From NCBI GenBank assembly GCA_009694185.1, contig SHVR01000010.1:1-64000 (forward strand): a stretch of DNA of 64,000 nucleotides. The letters are read 5' to 3'. Both the position numbers and the translations under genes were made by a program. Of the stretch, positions 30,885 through 40,161 are shown piece after piece. The notes beneath the pieces are model-generated. The model saw nothing but the letters and a program-made list of their open reading frames with translations. It did no database searches and was not told where the DNA came from. This DNA comes from Alphaproteobacteria bacterium. Its GTDB lineage: Bacteria > Pseudomonadota > Alphaproteobacteria > SHVR01. Positions within the stretch are counted from its first letter, which is position 1. Each line of letters opens with the position of its first letter.

Positions 30885-31463
30885 CTAGCCAATGCGGATG
30901 GTTGAATCGGTGGTGAATTCGTAAGGCGGCACCGCCAAATTCTTCGGTGCCGGTCCCTTGCGAATGCGACCCGAGCCGTCATAGTGCGATCCGTGGCAGG
31001 GACAAAACCAGCCGCCAAACTCGCCCCTCGAGTCGGTCGGCTTCTGGCCGAGGGGCACGCAGCCGAGATGGGTGCACACGCCCACCATGATCAACCATTC
31101 GGGCTTTTTGACGCGTTTTGCGTCGGCTTGGGGGTCGGGCAGTGTGGCGATGTCGGTCTTCGCCAACTCCTCGATCTCCTGCTTGCCGCGGTGCCGCACG
31201 AAGATCGGCTTGCCGCGCCAGACGACGGTGATCGCCTGACCTTCGGCGACGGGCCCGAGGTCGACATCCGTGGTCGACAAGGCCAGAACGTCGGCGGCGG
31301 GGTTCATGCTGTGGATAAATGGCCAGACGGCCGCCGCGGCCCCAACCGCGCCGAGGGCCGTCGCCGCCAGGTACAAGAAGTCGCGCCGGGTGGCGTCGTG
31401 GCCCTCCCCCGGCTCGCCGGCCCCGGCATGTTCATGCGCCGTGATCCCACCTGCATGCGCCAT
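30885..31463 (-). CDS. petA: Rieske iron-sulfur subunit of the bc1 complex
   Basis: Tat-like TRRDFLYLAATALGAVG; CTHLGCVP and CPCHGSHYD cluster motifs. Confidence 0.97.
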   Translation of the reverse strand: MAHAGGITAHEHAGAGEPGEGHDATRRDFLYLAATALGAVGAAAAVWPFIHSMNPAADVLALSTTDVDLGPVAEGQAITVVWRGKPIFVRHRGKQEIEELAKTDIATLPDPQADAKRVKKPEWLIMVGVCTHLGCVPLGQKPTDSRGEFGGWFCPCHGSHYDGSGRIRKGPAPKNLAVPPYEFTTDSTIRIG

Positions 31464-31741
31464 GTTGACATCTCTCCCTGGGGGTCGGGCGAACCTTGCT
31501 TTCGCAATCGAGCCAAACGCTTGATCCCGACTGGAACGCCGGAGCGCAACGCTCTGATGGCCTGGCGTGTGACTCCCGCTTTTCACGCCGTAACCACCCT
31601 CACCCTATAATCCGTTCCTCCAACCTTGCCAAGTCCGCGCGCCGATATCGCGTGTGGAAAATCACTCGGCCCGCCGCCGCTAGAAACGGTGCCGGGGGCA
31701 TGCTATCCAGCCATGTCGCGCCATCAATCACCAAATTGGCC

Positions 31742-32584
31742 ATGGATGATCATAAGATCCGCGCCGCCGCCTGGTTCGAGGAATTGCGCAACCGGATTTG
31801 CGCGACCTTCGAGCAGTTGGAAGACGAGTTGGCGGGGGGGCCGCATATCGGCCAGGCCTCGGGACGATTCGCGCGCGCGGCCTGGCAACGGCCCGGCGGC
31901 GGCGGCGGCGTGATGGCGGTCATGCGCGGCCGGGTGTTCGAGAAGGTGGGCGTCAACGTCTCGACCGTATTCGGCGAATTCTCGCCCGAGTTCCGCCAGC
32001 AGGTTCCGGGTGCCGCCGAGGATGGCCGGTTCTGGGCCGGCGGTATCTCGCTGGTGGCCCATCCATGCTCGCCACTGGTGCCGGCGGTGCATATGAACAC
32101 GCGGCACATCGTCACCAGCCGGCATTGGTTCGGCGGTGGCGCCGACCTGACGCCAGTCTACGCCGACGACCGGGAAACGGCCACCTTTCACGCCGCGCTG
32201 AAGGCGGCGTGCGACCGCCACCAGGCGGACTATTATCCGCGCTTCAAGGAATGGTGCGATCGCTATTTCTACCTGCCGCATCGTGGCGAGCCGCGCGGCA
32301 TCGGCGGCATCTTCTACGACAATCTGGAGACGGGCGACTGGGAGGCCGACTTCGCCTTCACCCGGGATGTGGGCCGGGCCTTCCTCGACATCTATCCCGG
32401 GATCGTGCGCCGGCGCATGAATGAGCCCTGGACCGACACCCAACGCCAGGACCAGATCGTCAAGCGCGGCCGCTATGTCGAGTTCAACCTGCTCTATGAT
32501 CGCGGCACCCAGTTCGGCCTCAAAACCGGTGGCAATGTGGAGGCAATCCTGATGTCCCTACCGCCCGCCGTGGGGTGGCCCTGA
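31742..32584 (+). CDS. hemF: Oxygen-dependent coproporphyrinogen III oxidase
   Basis: [56 protein letters not shown]. Confidence 0.96.
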   Translation: MDDHKIRAAAWFEELRNRICATFEQLEDELAGGPHIGQASGRFARAAWQRPGGGGGVMAVMRGRVFEKVGVNVSTVFGEFSPEFRQQVPGAAEDGRFWAGGISLVAHPCSPLVPAVHMNTRHIVTSRHWFGGGADLTPVYADDRETATFHAALKAACDRHQADYYPRFKEWCDRYFYLPHRGEPRGIGGIFYDNLETGDWEADFAFTRDVGRAFLDIYPGIVRRRMNEPWTDTQRQDQIVKRGRYVEFNLLYDRGTQFGLKTGGNVEAILMSLPPAVGWP

Positions 32585-33832
32585 GCGGGGCGACCGCACA
32601 CGCGACGCGAGGTTGGCAAGACAAGCAGCGCGGTCGGCGGTAAAGCCGCCTTCGGCCCACCAATCCTCGACTTCCTTGAGCAACCGGCCTACCGCCGTCC
32701 CCGGCGCCACCCCCAGCGCCAGCACGTCCGCGCCATCGACCGGCAGCGCCGGCACCCGCCAGGCGTCCGCCGTGACGAGCCGCTCGCGGTGTGGGCACGG
32801 ATCGCTCGGGGCAGCGGCGGCGAGCGCTTCGGCCCAGGCGAGCGCCGCCCGGTCCCGGTAGGCCTCGACCCCGAGGCGGTGGAGGGCGCGACGATGGCCG
32901 GGCCCGTCGTCGCCGAGCTCGGCCGGCCCGACGACCGCAAGCAGCCGGTCGCGCTCCTTGTTGGCGAGGCGCAATCGTAGCGCCATGGCCCGCGCGGCAC
33001 CCGCGTCGAGATCGGTGAGCGCCGCGAGACGCAGGACCGGGTCGGCATCGGGCATGACGGTGATGAGCGCCGCCAGGCGATCGAGACGCCGTGCCTCGGG
33101 CAGGATGCGATCCAGGATGCGGGCATCCCGCATCAGTGCCAGGATCGCCGCCGCGCTCGGTGCCACCAGCAGACGCAGAAGTTCGGCGCGCACCCGCTCG
33201 GCCGAGAGGATGGCCAGCGAGGGCACCAGTTCGCGGCAGGCTTCCAGCCCCGCCGCGTCAACCGGCTGGCGGCCGTAATGCGCGTGGAAGCGGAAGAAGC
33301 GCAACAGGCGCAGCACGTCCTCGCCGATGCGCTGGCGCGGGTCGCCCACGAACCGGACGCGGCCGGCCTCGAGATCGGCCACGCCCCCGAAGGGATCGTG
33401 CAGCGTCCCCTCCGGCGTCAGCGACAAGGCATTGATCGTGAAATCGCGCCGGGCCGCGTCGGCTTGCCAATCGTCGGTGAACTCGATCCGGGCGTGGCGG
33501 CCATGGGTCTCCACATCGAGGCGGAGCGTCGTGATCTCGAACGGTTTGCCGTCGGCGATGGCGGTCACCGTGCCATGGGCGATGCCAGTCGGCACGACCT
33601 TGAGACCGGCCCGCGCAAGCAGGCGCATGACCGTTTCCGGTGGGTCATGGGTCGCGATGTCGATGTCGCGAACGGCGCGGCCCAAGAGACCGTCGCGCAC
33701 GCAGCCGCCGACGAAGCGCACTTCCGCGCCGTCCGCCGTGAGTGCCCCGATGACACGTTGGGTCGCGGGCGCCGTCATCCAGGGTTGCGGTGGCATGGGC
33801 CGGACCGAAGTGGGGGGCGCCGCGCCTGTCAT
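32558..33832 (-). CDS. CCA tRNA nucleotidyltransferase / polyA polymerase family
   Basis: [40 protein letters not shown]; 27-bp convergent overlap with hemF. Confidence 0.92.
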   Translation of the reverse strand: MTGAAPPTSVRPMPPQPWMTAPATQRVIGALTADGAEVRFVGGCVRDGLLGRAVRDIDIATHDPPETVMRLLARAGLKVVPTGIAHGTVTAIADGKPFEITTLRLDVETHGRHARIEFTDDWQADAARRDFTINALSLTPEGTLHDPFGGVADLEAGRVRFVGDPRQRIGEDVLRLLRFFRFHAHYGRQPVDAAGLEACRELVPSLAILSAERVRAELLRLLVAPSAAAILALMRDARILDRILPEARRLDRLAALITVMPDADPVLRLAALTDLDAGAARAMALRLRLANKERDRLLAVVGPAELGDDGPGHRRALHRLGVEAYRDRAALAWAEALAAAAPSDPCPHRERLVTADAWRVPALPVDGADVLALGVAPGTAVGRLLKEVEDWWAEGGFTADRAACLANLASRVRSPRSGPPHGGR

Positions 33833-34098
33833 CGACGCGGCGCATCGCCGGCCTGGCCGGGCAGAACTCGGCCGCCTTCGAGACGTGCCGGCTCGTAACG
33901 CGCGCCCGGCTCGTCATGGCCAAGGGTGGACCAAAGGCCAAGCGTCGTCGCCAACAACAGCAGGCCGGTCCCGGCAAGCCACGGCGCCATGTGCCACCAA
34001 CTGGGCGACGGCCGGCCGCGCCGAACCACCAGCACCAGGACATAAACGGCAATCGGCAACAACAAGGGCACCAGGACCGTGAGCGCCGCGCGCATCAT
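33829..34098 (-). CDS. DUF6111-like small membrane protein
   Basis: Two TM segments, MMRAALTVLVPLLLPIAVYVLVLVV; syntenic between NUDIX and CCA genes. Confidence 0.65.
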   Translation of the reverse strand: MMRAALTVLVPLLLPIAVYVLVLVVRRGRPSPSWWHMAPWLAGTGLLLLATTLGLWSTLGHDEPGARYEPARLEGGRVLPGQAGDAPRR

Positions 34099-34727
34099 CG
34101 CCCGCCGAGAATGGGCCGCCCGAGAATGCCCGCCAAGTTCACGAGCATGCCCGCAGTGGCACCCCAAATATAACGGCCGTCATAGGGAAGGACATAGTAG
34201 CGCCGCTCGATGCCGTCCCGGAGCCGGCTCTCGCGGCGATGGTTGACCGGATCGAGGATAAAGGCGAGCGGCACCTCGAAGACATCCGCCACCTCGACCG
34301 GATCGACGATGAGCGGAAACGGCGGCTCGATCCAGCCCACCACCGGCGTGATCGCATAGGCGCTGTTCGTCTCATAGACATCGAGCTCGCCGATCACCTC
34401 CACATGGTGGCGGGGCAACCCGATCTCCTCCTCGGTCTCGCGTAGCGCCGTCTCCCTCAAGTGCGGATCGCTGGGCTCGCGCCGTCCCCCCGGAAACGCG
34501 ACCTGGCCGGCATGCTGGGCCAGATGGTCGGTGCGCTGGGTAAGTAGGATGGTCACCCCCTCGGGCCGGTTGACCAGCGGCACCAGGACGCCCGCCTCCC
34601 TGAGGCCGCGGCCCAGGCTCTCTGGCGGCCGGCCCGCCGGATGCAGCGCGAAATCGCTGTGCCCGGTGGACGCCCGCAGGCTTGGCCGGTACGCCCGGAG
34701 CCGCTCAATGACCCAATCTCGCGTCAT
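34095..34727 (-). CDS. NUDIX hydrolase (CoA pyrophosphatase type)
   Basis: VAFPGGRREPSDPHLRETALRETEEEIGL NUDIX box. Confidence 0.92.
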   Translation of the reverse strand: MTRDWVIERLRAYRPSLRASTGHSDFALHPAGRPPESLGRGLREAGVLVPLVNRPEGVTILLTQRTDHLAQHAGQVAFPGGRREPSDPHLRETALRETEEEIGLPRHHVEVIGELDVYETNSAYAITPVVGWIEPPFPLIVDPVEVADVFEVPLAFILDPVNHRRESRLRDGIERRYYVLPYDGRYIWGATAGMLVNLAGILGRPILGGR

Positions 34728-35296
34728 TCGCCGATCTCCGCCGGTCCCAAGGGGAAAAACCGGCCGGCGCTCCACACGCCGAGCATGGCGGTGCCGTCCA
34801 CGTCCGCCTCGACCGCCAGTTCGGCCAGCTCGTAGAAGACGGCCCGCGCGATCAGCGCCTCGAGACCATCGCGCACCAGGAGATAGGGGGATGGCGCCTG
34901 GTCGACGGGATCGGTGACGACCCGGAGCGGGTGGTCGGGGTCGGCGGCGATCCAGACGTCGATGTTCAGGCGAAAGCGGAGGCGCTGGTGCTGGCCGGCC
35001 CCGGTCACCGCCAGCTCGACGGCCGTGAAGGGCGCGTCGTCGACCCGGATGCGAACCCGCTCGACGGGCGTCACCAGGAAGAAATCGCCACCGGCGCCGC
35101 GCCTCAGCACGGTCGCGAACAGGCGAACCAATGCCGGGCGCGCGATCGGCGTGCCCAGATAGTGCCACGTCCCGTCACGCGCGATCCGCATGTCGATGTC
35201 GACACAGACCTCGGAGGGCGGCTCCCGCCCTGGCGGTCCCGCCATGGAGCGCCGCGCCAGGGCGTCTTCGGACGCGGCGTCTTCGGTCTGTGTCAT
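34724..35296 (-). CDS. DUF1285 family protein
   Basis: IDMRIARDGTWHYLGTPIARPALVRLFATVLRR...YFLVTPVERVRI-type layout; 4-nt overlap with NUDIX. Confidence 0.85.
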   Translation of the reverse strand: MTQTEDAASEDALARRSMAGPPGREPPSEVCVDIDMRIARDGTWHYLGTPIARPALVRLFATVLRRGAGGDFFLVTPVERVRIRVDDAPFTAVELAVTGAGQHQRLRFRLNIDVWIAADPDHPLRVVTDPVDQAPSPYLLVRDGLEALIARAVFYELAELAVEADVDGTAMLGVWSAGRFFPLGPAEIGE

Positions 35297-35455
35297 GTCA
35301 ATCACTTGGCGATTGTCGGCCAGTGGCGGCGGCCGAGCAAATCCTTTGATGACCTGTGCCGGCGGGCCTATACGATGGCGGCAACCATGGTTACGGTTGA
35401 ACCGTCGCGCCCTCGGGGCGCGACGGCGGCCGGCATTACTGAGGTGAAACAGGCG

Positions 35456-36466
35456 ATGACCAGTCCGACCGCGATGGCGAGCGAAGCTGCCGGCAGCCTG
35501 ATCGACGAGTTGGAGAGGCTCGCCAGCCATATCGGCCACGCCCGCGAGCGTATCGGCCGCATCATCTTCGGCCAGCAAGAGGTGATCGACCAGTCGATCA
35601 TCACCCTGTTGGCCGGCGGTCATGCACTGCTGATCGGCGTGCCGGGTCTCGGCAAGACGCGCTTGGTCGAGACGCTCGGCGCCGTCTTCGGCCTCTCGGA
35701 AAAGCGCGTGCAATTCACGCCCGACCTGATGCCCGCCGACATTCTGGGCTCGGAGGTGCTCGAGGAGAGCGAGTCCGGCACGCGCTCGTTCCGGTTCATC
35801 GAGGGTCCGGTGTTCAGCCAGCTCCTGATGGCTGACGAGATCAATCGCGCCAGTCCACGCACCCAGTCGGCCCTGTTGCAGGCCATGCAGGAGCGGCGGG
35901 TGTCGGTCGCGGGCCTCTACCGCCAGCTTCCCCGGCCATTCCATGTGCTCGCCACCCAGAATCCGCTGGAGCAGGAAGGCACTTATCCATTGCCGGAAGC
36001 CCAGCTCGACCGATTCCTGTTGCAGGTCGATGTCGGCTATCCCGACGCCGACGCCGAACGGCGCATGCTGATCGCCACCACGGGCACGCTCGAGGAGACG
36101 CCGGTTCAGGCGCTCTCGGCCGCCGACCTGCAGGAGGCGCAGCGCCTGGTGCGGCGCATCCCGGTCGGCGAGAGCGTCCTGGAAGCGATCCTCACCCTGG
36201 TGCGCGCCGGCCGCCCAGACAGCACCACCATCCAGGCCGTGCGCGACCATGTCGCCTGGGGGCCGGGCCCGCGCGCCAGCCAGGCCCTGATGCTGGCAAC
36301 CCGCGCGAGGGCCCTGCTCGATGGCCGGCTGGCACCTTCTATCGACGATGTGCTGGCCCTTGCCGGTCCGGTCTTGCGCCATCGCATGGCCCTCACCTTC
36401 AGCGCCAGGGCAGACGGCGTCACCATCGACCAGATCGTCCGCATGCTGGCCGAACCGCTCGGCTGA
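35456..36466 (+). CDS. MoxR family AAA ATPase
   Basis: GVPGLGKTRLVETL; FTPDLMPADILGSEVL; FSQLLMADEINRASPRTQSALLQAMQERRV. Confidence 0.95.
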   Translation: MTSPTAMASEAAGSLIDELERLASHIGHARERIGRIIFGQQEVIDQSIITLLAGGHALLIGVPGLGKTRLVETLGAVFGLSEKRVQFTPDLMPADILGSEVLEESESGTRSFRFIEGPVFSQLLMADEINRASPRTQSALLQAMQERRVSVAGLYRQLPRPFHVLATQNPLEQEGTYPLPEAQLDRFLLQVDVGYPDADAERRMLIATTGTLEETPVQALSAADLQEAQRLVRRIPVGESVLEAILTLVRAGRPDSTTIQAVRDHVAWGPGPRASQALMLATRARALLDGRLAPSIDDVLALAGPVLRHRMALTFSARADGVTIDQIVRMLAEPLG

Positions 36467-36467
36467 C

Positions 36468-37415
36468 ATGGCGGCAACGCGGAGCGCCATGCAGTTCGAC
36501 GCCGAGCGGCTGGCACTCAGCCAGCCGCCGCTGAAGCTTGCCGCGCTCCGTATCGCCGCTTCGGTCAACCCCGGCGTGCACGGCCTCAGGCGGGCCGGTA
36601 GCGGCGATTCGTTCTGGCAGTTCCGGCATTACCAGCCGGGCGATGCCGCCCGGATGATCGATTGGCGGCGCTCGGCCCGGAGCGATCCGGTCTTCGTCAA
36701 GGAAAACGAATGGGAGACGGCGCAAAAACTCTGGCTCTGGTGCGATGGCTCGCCCTCCATGCACTATCGTTCCGACCGTAGCCTGCCGGAGAAGGGCACG
36801 CATGCGACGCTGCTGCTGCTGGCGACCGCCGTGCTGCTGCTGCGTGGCGGCGAACATGTGGCGCTGCTCGGCGCGGCGCGACCGCCGCGCCGCGCCGCCG
36901 AAGGGACCGGCGCGGCCACGCCCTTGAGCGCGGCCGACCCTTCGGCGCCGCGCCGCGGCGCCGGGACCCTGACCCAGATGGCGGAAACCCTGACGCGAAG
37001 GGACCCCGGAACCGAGACCGACCTGCCGCCACAGGCCGTACTGCCGCGCCACGCCCAGCTCATCCTCTTTAGCGATTTCCTGGCGCCGCTCGATGCGATC
37101 GGCCGGGCACTCAAGCCTTACGCGGCGGCGGGCGTGCGTGGCCACATGGTTCAGGTCCTAGATCCGGTCGAGACCCTGCTGCCCATGCGTGGCCGTGTCC
37201 GCTTCGAGGGGCTGGAGGGCGAGGGTGACGTGCTGGTGCGCCGCGTCGACGGGGTGCGCCGGGAATATCAAGGGCGGCTCGCGGCGCAGCAGGCGGGGTT
37301 GATGGCACTCGGTCAGCGGTTCGGCTGGACGTTTGCCGTCCACCGCACCGACCGGCCACCGCAGACCGCCCTGCTCGCCCTCCTCGTCGCCCTCTCGCTC
37401 CGGCCGGATCGTTGA
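36468..37415 (+). CDS. DUF58 domain-containing protein
   Basis: SGDSFWQFRHYQPGDAARMIDWRRSARSDPVFVKENEWE. Confidence 0.93.
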   Translation: MAATRSAMQFDAERLALSQPPLKLAALRIAASVNPGVHGLRRAGSGDSFWQFRHYQPGDAARMIDWRRSARSDPVFVKENEWETAQKLWLWCDGSPSMHYRSDRSLPEKGTHATLLLLATAVLLLRGGEHVALLGAARPPRRAAEGTGAATPLSAADPSAPRRGAGTLTQMAETLTRRDPGTETDLPPQAVLPRHAQLILFSDFLAPLDAIGRALKPYAAAGVRGHMVQVLDPVETLLPMRGRVRFEGLEGEGDVLVRRVDGVRREYQGRLAAQQAGLMALGQRFGWTFAVHRTDRPPQTALLALLVALSLRPDR

Positions 37416-37416
37416 C

Positions 37417-40161
37417 ATGCTGACGCTCGGCCCGATCGCCTTTCTGGTGCCGGCAATCCTGACGGCGTTGCTGGCGCTGCCGATCATCTGGTGGCTGCTC
37501 AGGGTGACGCCACCGGCGCCGCGCCGCATCCTCTTTCCGGCGATCCGCCTGTTGTTCGGCCTCCGCCAGCCCGAGGAAACACCGGAACGCACACCACCAT
37601 GGCTGCTCATTCTCCGCATCCTGCTGCTGGCGCTGATTATTCTGAGCCTCGCCCACCCGGTCCTCAATCCGGTGCAGCCCTTGCTGGGGCAGGGACCCAT
37701 CTTGTTGATGGTCGATGACGGCTGGGCGGCGGCGCGGAGTTGGGCGGACCGGCAAGCCCTCCTGCTCAATCTGGTCGACCAGGCCGATCGGGTGGGTCGA
37801 CCGGTCCTCCTCTTAGGCACGGCCCAGCCCGCGTCGGGCGAACCCTTGCGCGCCAGCGAGCCGATGCGCGGCCGCGAGGCGCGCGGCCTGGTGCAGGCGA
37901 TGCAAGCGAAGCCCTGGCCGGTAGACCGGGCCGCCGCCAGGGCCGCCATCGAGCGTCTCGACCTCGATCGCGGCACCATCACAGTCTGGCTCAGCGACGA
38001 CTTGGGCGACAGCGATGTTGGGCCGATGCTGAACGCGCTGCCCAGCCTCGGCGGGCTCACGGTCTATGTCGATGCGCCGGCCCAGGCCGCGCGCCTGCTG
38101 CGGTCCCCCGTGCGCGACCAGAATGGCCTGGCACTCGACGTGGAACGGCCGCGGGCGGCGGGCGTCGACGGCTTCTGGGTGCGCGCCCATGCCGCCGATG
38201 GCGGCATCATCGGGCGCGCCGAACTGCGCTTCGCGGGCGATGGCAAGCATGCCGAAGGCCGGCTCGACCTCCCACCGGAACTGCTCAACCGCATCGCCGC
38301 ACTCCGCATCGAAGGCGAGGCAAGCGCCGGCGCCGTGGTCTTGCTCGACGAAAGCTGGCGCCGCCGCCCGGTCGGGATCGTCGGCCGGGGACCGAGCGAG
38401 GCGAGCCATCCGCTGCTCGACGACATGCACTATGTGCAGGGGGCACTCGCACCCTTCAGCGACGTTCGGCGCGCCGGCGCGGACCAGCTGGTGGCGGTGG
38501 GCATGGCCGTCATCGTGCTGATCGACAATGTGCCGCTCTCCGCCGACGACCGAGCGCTTCTGGCGCAATGGGTCGATCGCGGCGGCTTGCTGCTGCGGTT
38601 CGCCGGGCCGCGCCTCGCCGAGGGCGACGACGATTTGTTGCCCGTGCGGCTCAGGCGCGGGGGCCGCGCCATGGGCGGTGCCCTGACCTGGGCGCAACCG
38701 CAACGCCTGCAACCGTTCGAAGCCGGCAGTCCTTTCGCCGGCCTCGTCATCCCGCCGGACGTGACGGTCGCCCGCCAGGTCCTGCCCGATCCCGGGCCGG
38801 AACTGGCGCAACGCACCTTTGCCAGCCTGGCGGATGGCACGCCGCTGGTGACCGGCGCCCGGCGCGGCAATGGCTGGCTCGTCCTGGTGCATACCGCCGC
38901 TAATCCGGATTGGTCGTCGCTCTCGATCAGCGGCCTGTTCCTGCAAATGCTGAAGCGGCTGGTGGAGCTGAGCCAGGGCGTGAACAGCGGCGGCGCCACC
39001 GACGGGCAGCTTCAGCCGGTCCAGCTCCTGGACGGCTACGGCCGGCTGGGCGAGCCCACGGGCGCCGCCCGCGCCCTGCCGCCGGGGGGCCTCGCCACGG
39101 CGCCCATCGGCCCGGCCCATCCGCCCGGTTATTACGGCAGCGAGACGGGACGCTGGTCCGTCAATCTGGCCTCCCGGATCGAGACCCTGACGCCACTCGC
39201 CGGCCTGCCGGGCGGCTTGCTGCCGGCGCCGCTGCAACGTGTGGCCGAGACCGACATGAAGCCCTGGTTTCTGCTGGCCGCCACCCTGCTGGCGCTCGCC
39301 GACCTGCTGATTGCCTTGTGGCTGCGCGGCCTGTTGCCACAAGCACGCCGCGCCGCCGCTCTCATGGCCCTGATCCTCTTCTCGGGCGCCGCCGAGGCGC
39401 AGACCGCGGGCGGGCGCGGCGGCGGCGACCAGTGGGCGCTCGATGCCACCCTCATTCCCCGCCTCGCCTATGTCGCAACCGGCGATTCCCGCATCGACGC
39501 CACCAGCCGCGAGGGTCTCGTGGGCCTGACGGCGATGCTGCTCCGGCGCACGGCCGTCGAACCCAAGGAGCCTTTGCGGGTCGATGTCGAGTTCGACGAG
39601 CTCGCCTTCTTTCCGCTGCTCTATTGGCCCATCGTGGCGGCGCAGCCGGCGCTCTCGGAGCGGGCCCGGATTCGGGTCGCCGAATTCCTCAAGCATGGCG
39701 GCATGGTGCTGTTCGACACCCGCGACCAAGGCAGCGTTCCCGCCTCCTTCGATGCCAACGCCAACATCGACACGCCGGAGCGCGTGCGCCTCCGCCTGCT
39801 GCTCAGGGGCCTCAACGTCCCGCCGCTCTCGCCGGTTCCGGCCGACCATGTGCTAACCAAGGCATTCTATTTGATGAACGAGTTTCCCGGTCGCTGGACC
39901 GGTGGCGCGGTCTGGGTCGAGCGCGCCGGCTCGGAACGCAATGACGGCGTCTCGTCGGTCATTATCGGCAGCCATGACTGGGCTGCCGCCTGGGCGGTCG
40001 ACGAGGGCGGCCGGTCCCGTTATCCCGTGGTCCCGGGAGCCGAGACCCAACGCGAGTACGCCTTCCGCTTCGGCATCAATCTGGTGATGTACGCGCTGAC
40101 CGGCAATTACAAGGCCGACCAGGTGCATGTGCCGACCATTCTGCAACGGCTGGGCGAATGA
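37417..40161 (+). CDS. DUF4159 domain-containing membrane protein with BatA-like N-terminus
   Basis: N-terminal TM LTALLALPIIWWLLRVTPP...; C-terminal LAYVATGDSRIDATSREGLVGLTAMLLRRTAV...LAFFPLLYWPI. Confidence 0.88.
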   Translation: MLTLGPIAFLVPAILTALLALPIIWWLLRVTPPAPRRILFPAIRLLFGLRQPEETPERTPPWLLILRILLLALIILSLAHPVLNPVQPLLGQGPILLMVDDGWAAARSWADRQALLLNLVDQADRVGRPVLLLGTAQPASGEPLRASEPMRGREARGLVQAMQAKPWPVDRAAARAAIERLDLDRGTITVWLSDDLGDSDVGPMLNALPSLGGLTVYVDAPAQAARLLRSPVRDQNGLALDVERPRAAGVDGFWVRAHAADGGIIGRAELRFAGDGKHAEGRLDLPPELLNRIAALRIEGEASAGAVVLLDESWRRRPVGIVGRGPSEASHPLLDDMHYVQGALAPFSDVRRAGADQLVAVGMAVIVLIDNVPLSADDRALLAQWVDRGGLLLRFAGPRLAEGDDDLLPVRLRRGGRAMGGALTWAQPQRLQPFEAGSPFAGLVIPPDVTVARQVLPDPGPELAQRTFASLADGTPLVTGARRGNGWLVLVHTAANPDWSSLSISGLFLQMLKRLVELSQGVNSGGATDGQLQPVQLLDGYGRLGEPTGAARALPPGGLATAPIGPAHPPGYYGSETGRWSVNLASRIETLTPLAGLPGGLLPAPLQRVAETDMKPWFLLAATLLALADLLIALWLRGLLPQARRAAALMALILFSGAAEAQTAGGRGGGDQWALDATLIPRLAYVATGDSRIDATSREGLVGLTAMLLRRTAVEPKEPLRVDVEFDELAFFPLLYWPIVAAQPALSERARIRVAEFLKHGGMVLFDTRDQGSVPASFDANANIDTPERVRLRLLLRGLNVPPLSPVPADHVLTKAFYLMNEFPGRWTGGAVWVERAGSERNDGVSSVIIGSHDWAAAWAVDEGGRSRYPVVPGAETQREYAFRFGINLVMYALTGNYKADQVHVPTILQRLGE

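Noticed and set aside
37813-39849. 678-aa minus-strand ORF opposite the DUF4159 gene (likewise 40107-41528, 46311-47774, 56699-58177, 58841-60892, 61464-62441)
   Set aside because: Antisense ORFs caused by high GC at third positions; no recognisable domains and each opposes a well-supported gene
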